From contig JAPSJV010000021.1 in the NCBI GenBank assembly GCA_031178005.1, positions 1 to 49,324 on the forward strand: DNA of 49,324 bases. The letters are read 5' to 3'. The notes under the pieces were generated by a model, which worked only from the letters and a program-made list of their open reading frames with translations, was not told the origin of the DNA and searched no databases. Position numbers and translations under genes: made by a program. The DNA comes from Pseudarthrobacter sp. (GTDB taxonomy: Bacteria > Actinomycetota > Actinomycetes > Actinomycetales > Micrococcaceae). Within the stretch, counting starts at the first letter, position 1. The number at the start of each line of letters is the position of its first letter. This document shows, piece by piece, positions 33,613 through 40,933 of this stretch.

Positions 33613-34190
33613 CGCCATTCCTCCATTTCACGTGCCAGCGTAATGCGGGCACGGGCCAGGCGGCCACGAACGCTGGCAGCGCTGATGTTGAGGGTTTGCG
33701 CTATTTCTTCATAGCTTTGATCGTTAAATTGCCTGAGCACCCAGCAGCGGCGCTGCTCTTCGGGCAGCCTGTCCAGCGCTGCTTTCAGTGCTTCGGTTCC
33801 TGACATCCTCACAGCGGCCGACTCTGGATTTGAGCGGCCTGCCGGTGGAGATTCCAGCCGTTCTTCCAGGCCATCCAAGGGCGTATGGAGCTTGCGGCGC
33901 CGCAAGTGGTCGATGCTGCGGCTGCCCGTGATCCGCAGCAGCCAGCCACGGACTGCTTCCGGGTCACGCAACGTGTCCAGTTGCTTCCATGCCTGCACCA
34001 GGGCTTCCTGGACAACGTCGTCGGCATCGGCTGAGGAGCCCGTCAGGCGGCGGGCGCTGGCCCGCATGACGGGACCGTGCCTGCGGGCAAGAGCCTCGAA
34101 GGCAGCCGTATCGCCATCTACCGCCCGCCCCACCAGCAGGGCGTCGGGCAGCAGAGCCAGCCGATCAGGCGCCGATGGTGAACCAATCAC
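33609..34190 (-). CDS. ECF-type RNA polymerase sigma factor (sigma-70 family)
   Basis: A 193-residue ECF sigma factor. Region 2 is residues about 25-95 (DTAAFEALARRHGPVMRASA, DADDVVQEALVQAWKQLDTL, GWLLRITGSRSIDHLRRRK). Region 4 is 130-190 (LPEEQRRCWVLRQFNDQSYEEIAQTLNISAASVRGRLARARITL). There is no extra domain. It starts at GTG 34190. The upstream minus-strand sequence GGGAACC (34212-34218) resembles an ECF -35, but I see no matching -10. It is co-translated with the zinc-finger Asp23 protein, so it probably directs the Asp23 cluster upstream, itself, or both. Confidence 0.9.
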   Translation of the reverse strand: MIGSPSAPDRLALLPDALLVGRAVDGDTAAFEALARRHGPVMRASARRLTGSSADADDVVQEALVQAWKQLDTLRDPEAVRGWLLRITGSRSIDHLRRRKLHTPLDGLEERLESPPAGRSNPESAAVRMSGTEALKAALDRLPEEQRRCWVLRQFNDQSYEEIAQTLNISAASVRGRLARARITLAREMEEWR

Positions 34191-34250
34191 AGTTTTGTCG
34201 CTTTCTTATGGAGGCGGGTTCCCGGGTTTACCGGGCTGCTACCGCGCCAA

Positions 34251-34287
34251 GGCCGGCGGCTCCGGAGGTGTTCCGGAACCGCCGGCC
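34251..34287 (-). terminator. Hairpin after the CsbD gene
   Basis: The arms GGCCGGCGGcTCCGGA (34251-34266) and TCCGGAaCCGCCGGCC (34272-34287) pair with one mismatch, just past the CsbD stop. It separates the CsbD gene from the sigma factor gene. Confidence 0.65.
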
Positions 34288-34293
34288 GGCCGT

Positions 34294-34524
34294 TCAGTTC
34301 TTGCTGAATCCGTCTTTGATCTTCTGGGCGGCATCGCGGAGGTTGTTGCCGATGTCTCCGGCAGCGTCCTTGATCTTCTCGCCGGCGTCGGCGACTTTCG
34401 CCTTTGCCTGGTCCTGCTGGCCCTCACGCTGCAAGTCTTCGTTGCCGGTCAGCTTTCCGGCGCCTTCCTTGGCGGAACCCAGGTGCTCCGTGGCTGCGTT
34501 GTTGATCTTGTCGTTGATTCCCAT
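34294..34524 (-). CDS. CsbD-like stress protein
   Basis: A 76-residue hydrophilic helical protein: MGINDKINNAATEHLGSAKE, GKLTGNEDLQREGQQDQAKAKV and ADAGEKIKDAAGD match the CsbD pattern (E.G..KE..GK.TGN..L...G). AAGGAG lies 7 bases before ATG 34524. CsbD proteins are abundant under general stress in many bacteria and their molecular role is unclear. The C-terminal half adds a repeat-like helix with KIKD occurring twice. It lies between the Asp23 membrane unit and the sigma factor unit. Confidence 0.82.
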   Translation of the reverse strand: MGINDKINNAATEHLGSAKEGAGKLTGNEDLQREGQQDQAKAKVADAGEKIKDAAGDIGNNLRDAAQKIKDGFSKN

Positions 34525-34606
34525 GATGTTTCTCCTTCGTGTGGTTGCAACTGATAGTGATCTCCCGCGCAGGTCCTTCGCCGAATCTACGCGGGTCAAG
34601 CCGGAT

Positions 34607-35212
34607 CTAACGTGTTCTGCTGTTTCCGGCAAGTCGTGTTCTGTTTCCGCTGGTGATGCGGACCAGAACGGGAACCTCATGTCCCAGGAGACGGAAGATG
34701 CCTTGTGTCACCTGGTTGGCTGTGTCCGCCAGTTCCCTCGGTGATGCGCCCTGACGGGCCTGGAGGCTCAGTCGGAGTGCGGTTCCGCGCCGTCCTTCCC
34801 AGGCGCTGACCGAGGAAGCCAGGACTGCCTGGTTGCCACTGATTGCCGCTTCCACGCCGGAGGAGAGAAGCCCCACCTCCACAGTGGTGCGGCCCCGGCC
34901 GGCGTCGGGAAGGCTGGCCACGCGATGCGTTTTCCCGCCGCCCTGACGCGTGATCCAAAGCAGGCAGAGGCCGGCAGCCAGGACAAGAAGTACGACGGCG
35001 GCGATCGCCCACCAGCTCCGGAACGGTTCCGGCACCGGTGCTGTTGCGGCCAGCGACTGTGCGTCGTCGACTGACTGTTGTGCCGCCGTCGTCCATGCCC
35101 CTGCCACGTCCGGCCGGAGTCCTGCGGCGGCGGTCAGACCGCCGGCCGCCAGTAATACCAGGCCGCCGAGGGCCAGCAAAATGCGGTTTAAGGCACGATT
35201 CGTGTTGCTCAT
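34607..35212 (-). CDS. AmaP-like membrane anchor of the Asp23 system
   Basis: A 201-residue protein with two membrane helices: ILLALGGLVLLAAGGLTAAA near residue 12 and WWAIAAVVLLVLAAGLCLLW near 68. A soluble Asp23-like domain follows (TTVEVGLLSSGVEAAISG, GTALRLSLQARQGASPRELADTANQV). This matches the alkaline-shock membrane anchor AmaP, which tethers Asp23 to the membrane in Staphylococcus. It overlaps the DUF6286 gene by 4 bases. Assignment rests on topology and context. Confidence 0.72.
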   Translation of the reverse strand: MSNTNRALNRILLALGGLVLLAAGGLTAAAGLRPDVAGAWTTAAQQSVDDAQSLAATAPVPEPFRSWWAIAAVVLLVLAAGLCLLWITRQGGGKTHRVASLPDAGRGRTTVEVGLLSSGVEAAISGNQAVLASSVSAWEGRRGTALRLSLQARQGASPRELADTANQVTQGIFRLLGHEVPVLVRITSGNRTRLAGNSRTR

Positions 35213-35790
35213 TGTCCCAGCGCCCCTTCCGTGCTGATCCTGACCTTCGGCGAAAGCTTCCGGTCCAGGCCGTAGCCGGCCAGTTCTTCTTCCACGGCCT
35301 GCTGGATGGCGGACCGGTCCGCCGGGAGCCCCGACGTCGGTCGTACCAGTACCTGTATGGAGCCGTTGCCTACGGTGGTGGTTACCTGGCCGGGGGCAAA
35401 GTTTCCGGCCAGGCGGGCCCGGCGCGAAACTGCCGAGGCTAGTACGTCATCGTCAACAACGATTGCGGCCTGGCCGCTTTTCAGGGTGCGCCGGGACCGG
35501 CGTCCACCCCTCATCGCCATGGCCAGGAGGACGATCCCGAGCAGCGCCAGGACACCCCCGGCAGCAACAAGCCGAGCAGGCACGGTGGCTTCCGGAACGT
35601 GGACCAGCCACTGGGCCATTGCTCCCGGCCTTACGATCAGCGGGTCAGCCCCGAGCAGGGCCAGGACCAGCTCCACGGCCAGCCAGAGGAATGCGGCAGC
35701 CAGGATCAAGGCAGTCACGATTGAGGCCGCTGCGCGGGACGAGTGGGTTTCCCTGCGTTCCAGACGGCGGATGGCCGATGCGGTGTTCAT
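35209..35790 (-). CDS. DUF6286-type membrane protein of the Asp23 cluster
   Basis: A 193-residue protein with two membrane helices (SIVTALILAAAFLWLAVELVLALL and ARLVAAGGVLALLGIVLLAMAM). A cytosolic alpha/beta domain starts at about 105 (AAIVVDDDVLASAVSRRARLAG, VTTTVGNGSIQVLVRPTSG). I recognise the pattern as DUF6286, which in actinobacteria is found beside Asp23 genes. It overlaps both neighbours by 4 bases. The function is unknown; it is likely a second membrane anchor. Confidence 0.72.
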   Translation of the reverse strand: MNTASAIRRLERRETHSSRAAASIVTALILAAAFLWLAVELVLALLGADPLIVRPGAMAQWLVHVPEATVPARLVAAGGVLALLGIVLLAMAMRGGRRSRRTLKSGQAAIVVDDDVLASAVSRRARLAGNFAPGQVTTTVGNGSIQVLVRPTSGLPADRSAIQQAVEEELAGYGLDRKLSPKVRISTEGALGQ

Positions 35791-36116
35791 TCGATCTTCC
35801 TTTCCGGTCTCGGCTTGGCGCCGGTCAGCCTGAGATCAACAGATCCCATGGTCCTTCCGGTGAGCTCAAGCGTCTGCTGGATCAGCACGGACCGGGATCT
35901 GCCCGCGAGGTCAAAGACGTTGCCCTGCGCGGGTTCCGGCTGCAGGAGATCCGGCGCCGGCAGCGGTACCACCAGGGTGGCTGCGATATTGCCGGACTCG
36001 TCCTGCAGGTCAGCGGAGACCGTCGAGGCTGGAACCCGGAAGGTTCGCGCCGCAATGGCCTCGATGGTGTGTCGAAGGGCTGCCTGCGTGATCCTGGTGT
36101 GCCCCGCGCGCGTCAT
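35787..36116 (-). CDS. Small Asp23-related protein
   Basis: A 109-residue protein: ITQAALRHTIEAIAARTFRVPAS, then NIAATLVVPLPAPDLL and a helix LAGRSRSVLIQQTLELTGR before a last strand VDLRLTGAKP. The beta-alpha-beta layout resembles half of an Asp23/Gls24 domain. It is translationally coupled to the DUF2273 and DUF6286 genes (ATGA overlaps). The function is unknown. Confidence 0.6.
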   Translation of the reverse strand: MTRAGHTRITQAALRHTIEAIAARTFRVPASTVSADLQDESGNIAATLVVPLPAPDLLQPEPAQGNVFDLAGRSRSVLIQQTLELTGRTMGSVDLRLTGAKPRPERKIE

Positions 36117-36304
36117 GACGAGGAACGTCGGCCGGTGAGTGCATCAGCGACGCCGCGCAGGTCCAGCCGTCCTTCGGCAGACCTTCCCAGGACGGCACCG
36201 ATTCCCATCAGGAGGGCCGTCAGGAGGAAACCCCAGAAGCCGAAAGCCAAGGCTGCGAACGCCAGAACGGCTCCGATTCCGATTCCGGCGAGCGTCGGGC
36301 TCAT
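36113..36304 (-). CDS. DUF2273-like small membrane protein
   Basis: A 63-residue protein with a glycine- and alanine-rich hydrophobic span (TLAGIGIGAVLAFAALAFGF and FLLTALLMGIGAVLG), most likely two helices in a hairpin, and a short charged tail. Small DUF2273 proteins accompany asp23/amaP in Firmicutes and actinobacteria. It overlaps asp23 by 4 bases. Confidence 0.72.
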   Translation of the reverse strand: MSPTLAGIGIGAVLAFAALAFGFWGFLLTALLMGIGAVLGRSAEGRLDLRGVADALTGRRSSS

Positions 36305-36843
36305 GCCACCCTCGGCTCGCGGGCAGCTTCTTCGCCGTCAGCGTCGTCGTCTTCTGACGGGATGTGGATGTCCGTGATGGTGATGTTCACTTCCGTGACC
36401 TCCATGCCTACGAGGTCTTCAATGGCGGTGTAGACGGCGTCCCGCGCGTCATCAGCCACCTGCTGGAGGGGGTGCGGGTACTCGACCACCATGGTGACGT
36501 CCACTGCCACCTGGGTCTTGCCGACTTCCACGCTCACTCCCTGCGTCAGATCCTTCTGGCCAACCTTCTCGCGGAGGTTGCCGAGGGCACGGGCTGCGCC
36601 GCCGCCCAGTGCATGGACGCCCGGGATCTCCTGGATGGCGATGCCGGCAATCTTGGCCACAACGCCGTCGGCTACCTGGGTAGCGCCGCGGCCGTCGGTA
36701 CCGGCGAGTTCCACGTCAGTGCCGGTGGCGATGGATTTGACGGGGGTGGTGTCAACGCTGGAGTGCGTCCCCTGCTTCGCAGCGGCAGCGCGGGCAGCGC
36801 CCTTCTCGGTGTTGGTTCCGGGGATCTGGGATTCCGTAGTCAT
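36301..36843 (-). CDS. Asp23/Gls24 family envelope stress protein
   Basis: A 180-residue protein and the leading Asp23 protein of the cluster. A disordered A/T/S-rich N-terminal 60 residues precede the core: QVADGVVAKIAGIAIQEIPG, GVSVEVGKTQVAVDVTMVVE, YPHPLQQVADDARDAVYTAI and EVTEVNITITDIHIP, the full Asp23 signature. CAGGAG lies 7 bases before ATG 36843. It heads a five-gene run (asp23, DUF2273, Asp23-like, DUF6286, AmaP-like) with ATGA overlaps at each junction. In Staphylococcus Asp23 is an abundant membrane-tethered protein linked to cell-wall stress. Confidence 0.9.
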   Translation of the reverse strand: MTTESQIPGTNTEKGAARAAAAKQGTHSSVDTTPVKSIATGTDVELAGTDGRGATQVADGVVAKIAGIAIQEIPGVHALGGGAARALGNLREKVGQKDLTQGVSVEVGKTQVAVDVTMVVEYPHPLQQVADDARDAVYTAIEDLVGMEVTEVNITITDIHIPSEDDDADGEEAAREPRVA

Positions 36844-37006
36844 TGCCGTACTCCTGTTCGGGTGGGAACCGCGCTGTTTGCGCGTCTGAAAGGAAGACGG
36901 TGTGGGTGCGCGAAATGTCACGGAGGAATGCTTGTGATCTAAGTCACCGGGCGGCAGCTGAGGGCGCCAAGCGCCAAAGGAACGAATCCCATGGTGCAAT
37001 CGGCCA

Positions 37007-37534
37007 ATGATCAGATATGCCAAAAGGGCCGACTTGGCGCGGCTGCAGGATATTGAAATCGCCGCGGGAGGGATGTTCAGCGATGTCGGGATGAACCGGA
37101 TCGCTGACGACGCTCCGCCCAGTACGGACACCCTTGAGGCATATGTCGGCGCAGGACGTGCCTGGGTGGCTGCCGACTCCTCGGGCCGGCCCGTTGGATA
37201 CCTGCTGGCGGACCTCGTGGACGGAGGGGTGCACATTGAGCAGGTAACCGTTGACCCGTTGAATGCGCGGCAGGGCATCGGCCGCCGCCTTATGGAAAAT
37301 CTTGCGGAGCGGGCAGCCGGGGCGGGTGTGAACCGGCTGACCCTGACCACTTTCAGGGATGTTCCATGGAATGCCCCGTACTACACGGGGCTGGGCTTTG
37401 TGGAGGTGCCGGAATCTGAGTGGACGGGTGGAATCCGCCGCATCGTTCAGGCCGAAATCGCCCATGGACTGCACGAATGGCCGCGGGTTGTCATGGCACG
37501 TGCCGTAAGGAAAGCGGAGGCCGGGACCCCTTAG
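37007..37534 (+). CDS. GNAT family N-acetyltransferase
   Basis: A 175-residue acetyltransferase. The core runs GYLLADLVDGGVHIEQVTVDPLNARQGIGRRLMENLAERA, in which V-x-P-x-x-x-x-x-G-I-G-x-x-L is the acetyl-CoA motif A. Motif B follows (LTTFRDVPWNAPYYTGLGFVEV). The substrate is unknown. There is no clear ribosome site before ATG 37007. Its stop codon lies in the loop of the 37519-37543 hairpin. Confidence 0.82.
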   Translation: MIRYAKRADLARLQDIEIAAGGMFSDVGMNRIADDAPPSTDTLEAYVGAGRAWVAADSSGRPVGYLLADLVDGGVHIEQVTVDPLNARQGIGRRLMENLAERAAGAGVNRLTLTTFRDVPWNAPYYTGLGFVEVPESEWTGGIRRIVQAEIAHGLHEWPRVVMARAVRKAEAGTP

Positions 37535-37543
37535 GTCCCGGCC
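37519..37543. terminator. Hairpin spanning the GNAT stop codon
   Basis: GGCCGGGACC (37519-37528) and GGTCCCGGCC (37534-37543) pair perfectly around CCTTA, which contains most of the TAG stop. It separates the convergent GNAT and HIU hydrolase genes. Confidence 0.6.
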
Positions 37544-37577
37544 TGCGCTGGGTGGTGCTGGCTGGTGGCGGCTGTGG

Positions 37578-37919
37578 CTAGCTGCCGCGGTAGCTGGAGA
37601 AGGAGAACGGGCTGAGCAGCAGCGGCACGTGGTAGTGCGCTTCATCGGCGCTGGCGGAGAACGTCAGCACAACCTCAGGAAAGAACGTTTCCGTGCCGAG
37701 GGCCTTAAAGTACGACGCCGTCTGGAACTCCAGGCGGTACGTGCCGGTTTCAAGGGCTTCCGGGCCAAGGTCCTTGACGCGGCCGTCAGCGTCGGTCACC
37801 GATTCGCCGATGGTCTCCCATCCGTCGGAGTTCTTGGCCAGCAGGGCTACGGGAACACCTGAGGCGGGCTTCCCCGTGGTGGTGTCCAGGATGTGGGTGG
37901 TGATAAATGAAACGCTCAT
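37578..37919 (-). CDS. 5-hydroxyisourate hydrolase (transthyretin-like)
   Basis: A 113-residue transthyretin-related protein. THILDTTTGKPASGVPVALL near the N-terminus (active-site His9), DGRVKDLG in the middle and the C-terminal tetrapeptide YRGS are hallmarks of HIU hydrolases as opposed to hormone-binding transthyretin. It converts 5-hydroxyisourate, the uricase product, to OHCU. It overlaps the OHCU decarboxylase gene by 4 bases (ATGA), so substrate hand-over enzymes are made together. Confidence 0.94.
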   Translation of the reverse strand: MSVSFITTHILDTTTGKPASGVPVALLAKNSDGWETIGESVTDADGRVKDLGPEALETGTYRLEFQTASYFKALGTETFFPEVVLTFSASADEAHYHVPLLLSPFSFSSYRGS

Positions 37920-38413
37920 TCGCTGATGACTCCTTCTAGCCGGAGCAGGGCAATCTGCCGGAGCTGCTCCTGGATGATCGGTTCTTCCTGTTCGGGAGTG
38001 TGCCCCAGCCGTTCCTGCAGTGCTTCCAGGATTTCGGGCTTGCTGCGGCCGGCGGCGCGGATCAGGAACACCTGGCCGAACTTCTTTTCGTACTCAACGT
38101 TGCCGGCCGCGAGTGCGGCCATGGTTTCCGGGCTGGCCTCGCCCAGGCTCTGCTGTTCCTTTTGCGAGAACTTGGCCTCCGTGCTGCTGCCCGCGGCGCG
38201 CTCGCCGATCCGGGGATGGTGCGCCAGCGCTGCCTCGACCTCGTCAGAAGTGAATGGCTTGGCGGCGACGGCTGCAGCGGACTGGAGTTCGGCCACACTG
38301 CCGAACGGGCGCGCCCCCGCCACTTCATCGATCCAGCGCTGGATGTCCAGGCACGGCCGCAAGGCCGACTCTGCCGCGGCGCTGTCAGCCTGGTTGAACT
38401 CGGAGAGCAACAT
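37916..38413 (-). CDS. OHCU (2-oxo-4-hydroxy-4-carboxy-5-ureidoimidazoline) decarboxylase
   Basis: A 165-residue all-helical decarboxylase. The catalytic block ALAHHPRIGERA (His66) and GQVFLIRAAGRSKPEIL near the C-terminus are family signatures. It makes S-allantoin from OHCU. I use ATG 38413, preceded by AAGAAGGG; a longer frame up to 38485 would run into the operator at 38478-38497. It heads the two-gene unit with HIU hydrolase. Confidence 0.93.
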   Translation of the reverse strand: MLLSEFNQADSAAAESALRPCLDIQRWIDEVAGARPFGSVAELQSAAAVAAKPFTSDEVEAALAHHPRIGERAAGSSTEAKFSQKEQQSLGEASPETMAALAAGNVEYEKKFGQVFLIRAAGRSKPEILEALQERLGHTPEQEEPIIQEQLRQIALLRLEGVISE

Positions 38414-38477
38414 GGGGCACCCTTCTTTGGGATACTTCAAAATCTGTCGGCATTTCGCGATCAAGGTTTCGCTTGTG

Positions 38478-38497
38478 TTTCGCATTGCGGAAACTAA
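38478..38497. promoter_or_regulatory. Best copy of the candidate purine-regulon operator
   Basis: TTTCGCATTGCGGAAACTAA lies 64 bases upstream of the OHCU decarboxylase ATG. GTTTC and GAAAC are inverted around the core. A second, reversed copy (13 of 20 matches) overlaps it through CGGAA/TTCCG and CGCAAT up to about 38513. Confidence 0.6.
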
Positions 38498-38567
38498 ATT
38501 CCGTATAACGCAATAATAGCGGGCCGCTGGTGACCTGCGTCAACTGTGGCCACAACGCGGTCCATCG

Positions 38568-38573
38568 TAGACT
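38568..38573 (+). promoter_or_regulatory. -10 element, leaderless HAD gene
   Basis: TAGACT ends 6 bases before the ATG at 38580 and there is no ribosome site between them. The same TAGACT precedes the TetR gene. Confidence 0.55.
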
Positions 38574-38579
38574 GACGGA

Positions 38580-39401
38580 ATGCGGTTGGTAGCGAGTGAC
38601 ATGGACGGAACGATTCTGGGGCATGACGGCAGAATCAGCAGCCGGACGGTCCGCGCCTTCCATGCCTGCCGGAAGGCAGGCATTCAACTGGTCTTCGTCA
38701 CCGGCAGGCCACCACGTTGGCTGACACCCCTTGAGGACCAGATGGGCCACACCGGCACGGTCATCTGCTCCAATGGTGCGGTGGTCTGGGATTTCGACGC
38801 GGACCGGGTTATTTCCGCCCGCACCATGCGCCTGGCGGATGTGATGGAGATCCGCCGGATCATCAAGGACGTGCGCCCCTCGGCCCTGTTCGCAGCCGAG
38901 ACGCTCACCGGCTTCCACGTGGAACCCGGCTTCATCGAAAACGAATCCAGCGAGCTGCTCGCCCAGTTCAGCCCCGCCCCGCTGACCGAAACGCTCACGG
39001 ATGATGACGGTGTTGTGAAGTTCCTGGCAGTGCTCCGGGAGGGCACGGCGGATGAATTCCTCGCAGCGGTGGCTCCCGCCGTCGGGCATTTGGCGGCCGT
39101 AACGCACTCCGCTCCCGGCGTGGCCATGCTGGAAATCTGCGTCCCAGGTGTGAACAAGGCGGTGGCGCTGGCGGAATATGCGGATTCCCTCGGTATCGAG
39201 GCCGCTGACGTGGTGGCCTTCGGCGACATGCCCAACGATATTGAAATGCTTCGCTGGGCCGGAGACGGCTATGCCATGGCCAGCGGACACGCGGATGCGA
39301 TTCGCGCAGCAGGTCAGGTCGCGCCGGCTTTCGACGACGACGGCGTGGCCCAGATTCTTGAGGTCAAGCTCGCCGCATTGGGTCATCTTCTGCGTCCATG
39401 A
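38580..39401 (+). CDS. Cof-type HAD-IIB phosphatase
   Basis: A 273-residue HAD hydrolase: motif I VASDMDGTIL, motif II VFVTGRPPRW, the Lys region VPGVNKAVALAEYADSLGI and motif IV VVAFGDMPNDIEMLRWAG, with a type IIB cap between. Such enzymes dephosphorylate sugar phosphates, flavin or other small phosphates. The specificity is not visible. It is divergent from the OHCU decarboxylase gene, and the two promoters share a 167-base gap. Confidence 0.88.
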   Translation: MRLVASDMDGTILGHDGRISSRTVRAFHACRKAGIQLVFVTGRPPRWLTPLEDQMGHTGTVICSNGAVVWDFDADRVISARTMRLADVMEIRRIIKDVRPSALFAAETLTGFHVEPGFIENESSELLAQFSPAPLTETLTDDDGVVKFLAVLREGTADEFLAAVAPAVGHLAAVTHSAPGVAMLEICVPGVNKAVALAEYADSLGIEAADVVAFGDMPNDIEMLRWAGDGYAMASGHADAIRAAGQVAPAFDDDGVAQILEVKLAALGHLLRP

Positions 39402-39486
39402 CTGACACCCGGGTATCACCCTGTGTTTACCTTGAGTCACTACTCTGAACAGCAGTTCACGAACCACGCGAGATTCTGGGGAAATC

Positions 39487-39732
39487 ATGGGACGGAAAAC
39501 AAGCCGAAAGCTGCAGGACGGGCCGCTGCATGCGGCAGAACCGGCATCGCACTGGAAGGATCTCCGGCAGGGCGACCGCGTTAAAGTGCGTTTGGCTCCG
39601 GGCTTCGAGACCGGTGGCCTGGTGGAGGATATGACGCCGGATTACAGCACCGTCTGGGTCCATTTGGATGAAGGCCGCGGCCGTACCCTGCTGCATTGCA
39701 CTGACGGTGTGGAGATTCTTCCGCACCACTGA
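39487..39732 (+). CDS. Small protein with SH3/Tudor-like beta pattern, unknown function
   Basis: An 81-residue protein. GGGGA lies just before ATG 39487 and TACTCT upstream could be its -10. The sequence DLRQGDRVKVRLAPGFETGGLVEDMTPD and STVWVHLDEGRGRTLLHCTDGVEI suggests a small beta barrel, as in SH3-like or KOW-like domains: G-D-R-V, turn, V-x-x-M, V-W-V. I do not recognise the family. It lies between two unrelated phosphate-hydrolase genes on the same strand. Confidence 0.72.
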   Translation: MGRKTSRKLQDGPLHAAEPASHWKDLRQGDRVKVRLAPGFETGGLVEDMTPDYSTVWVHLDEGRGRTLLHCTDGVEILPHH

Positions 39733-39745
39733 CTGACCCGCGGAG

Positions 39746-39751
39746 TACGCT
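39746..39751 (+). promoter_or_regulatory. -10 element before GDPD gene
   Basis: TACGCT ends 7 bases before the GTG at 39759, fitting a leaderless transcript. Confidence 0.45.
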
Positions 39752-39758
39752 TCAGAAT

Positions 39759-40550
39759 GTGACTGATCCGCTGCCGTTCTTCGCACCGCCGGACATTATC
39801 GCCATGGCACATCGCGGTTTCTCAAGGGACGGCCTGGAGAATTCGATGTCGGCGTTCCGCGCCGCCGTCGATCTCGGCTACCGGTATCTGGAAACGGACG
39901 TGCACACTACGTGCGACGGCGTGGTGCTGCTTTTCCACGACAGCACCCTTGACCGCGTGACCGGCATGACCGGAAGAATCGCCGAACTTTCCAGCGCCGA
40001 GGTTGCCAGGGCGAGGATCGGTGGGATCGCGTCCATCCCTACGCTGGCCCGGCTGGCAGCGGAGTTCCCGGACGTGAAGCTCAACCTGGACGTCAAAGAC
40101 TGGAATTCGGTCAGGCCATTGGCCCTGGCAATTGAGGAACTTGGCCTGCATGACCGCGTGCTGGTGGCCAGTTTTTCGGACCGCCGACGCCGGGCAGTCC
40201 AGCGGTTGCTCAGCCGGCCGGTTGCCTCCTCCGCCGGGGTGCTGACGAATGCCGTGTTCGTGCTGCTGGGGCCGCTGCTTCCGGTCCGCCTGCGCAAGGT
40301 ATTGATGCCGCGGCTCCTGCGGAATGTGGCCGCACTCCAGGTTCCGGTCCGGCAATGGTTTGTCCGTGTAGTTACGGCCGGGATGGTACAGCGCGCACAT
40401 GGGGCAGGACTTCAGGTCCACGTCTGGACCGTCAATGACCCCGCCCAGATGCACAGGCTCCTTGACCTCGGGGTGGACGGCTTGGTGACGGACAGGGCAG
40501 ACCTGCTCCGGGATGTGCTGCGGGAACGCGGGCAGTGGGCCGGCGCGTAG
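39759..40550 (+). CDS. Glycerophosphodiester phosphodiesterase
   Basis: A 263-residue GDPD-family TIM barrel. AHRGFSRDGLENSMSAF carries the catalytic His, Arg and Glu; YLETDVHTTCDGVVLLFHDS carries the metal-binding Glu and Asp and the second His. VHVWTVNDPAQMHRLLDLG and VDGLVTDRADLL end the fold. It hydrolyses glycerophosphodiesters to glycerol 3-phosphate and an alcohol. No signal peptide is present, so it is cytosolic. It starts at GTG 39759, apparently leaderless. Confidence 0.9.
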   Translation: MTDPLPFFAPPDIIAMAHRGFSRDGLENSMSAFRAAVDLGYRYLETDVHTTCDGVVLLFHDSTLDRVTGMTGRIAELSSAEVARARIGGIASIPTLARLAAEFPDVKLNLDVKDWNSVRPLALAIEELGLHDRVLVASFSDRRRRAVQRLLSRPVASSAGVLTNAVFVLLGPLLPVRLRKVLMPRLLRNVAALQVPVRQWFVRVVTAGMVQRAHGAGLQVHVWTVNDPAQMHRLLDLGVDGLVTDRADLLRDVLRERGQWAGA

Positions 40551-40554
40551 GCCG

Positions 40555-40818
40555 CTATTCGCCGTTGTTGTGCAGTGAACCCGGAGCGGACGTGTCCGGT
40601 TCGTTTTCCTGGTGGCGTTCCTTATCCATCGCGTTGGAACCTTCGCTGAGCGACGAATGAACTTCCACATCGTCGTTCGGGTCCGCCGGATCGGGGATGC
40701 CTTCCATGCCAGGCTTCTTGTCCTGTCCCTGGGCCGTCTCGTCCTGCGGGGCGGACGTCCCGGCGAGGTCCTCCATGGCATTTTCCGCGGCCTTGCCGAT
40801 GCTGTCTCCGAGTCCCAT
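40555..40818 (-). CDS. Small acidic, mostly disordered protein
   Basis: An 87-residue protein with AAGGAG 7 bases before ATG 40818. After a short helix MGLGDSIGKAAENAMEDLAG the rest is rich in D, E, P, Q and N (PDPADPNDDVEVHSSLSEG). I do not recognise the family. It resembles small hydrophilic stress proteins. It is convergent with the GDPD gene (4-base gap). Confidence 0.65.
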   Translation of the reverse strand: MGLGDSIGKAAENAMEDLAGTSAPQDETAQGQDKKPGMEGIPDPADPNDDVEVHSSLSEGSNAMDKERHQENEPDTSAPGSLHNNGE

Positions 40819-40933
40819 CTGCCTGCTCCTTGGATAGGGTGCCACCACTATGCGGGATGGCAATCATTGGAATCATCAGTAGGCTTATGATTATTCCATA
40901 CACACAGGAATCCGCCGAGAGGAAGGTTGAACC

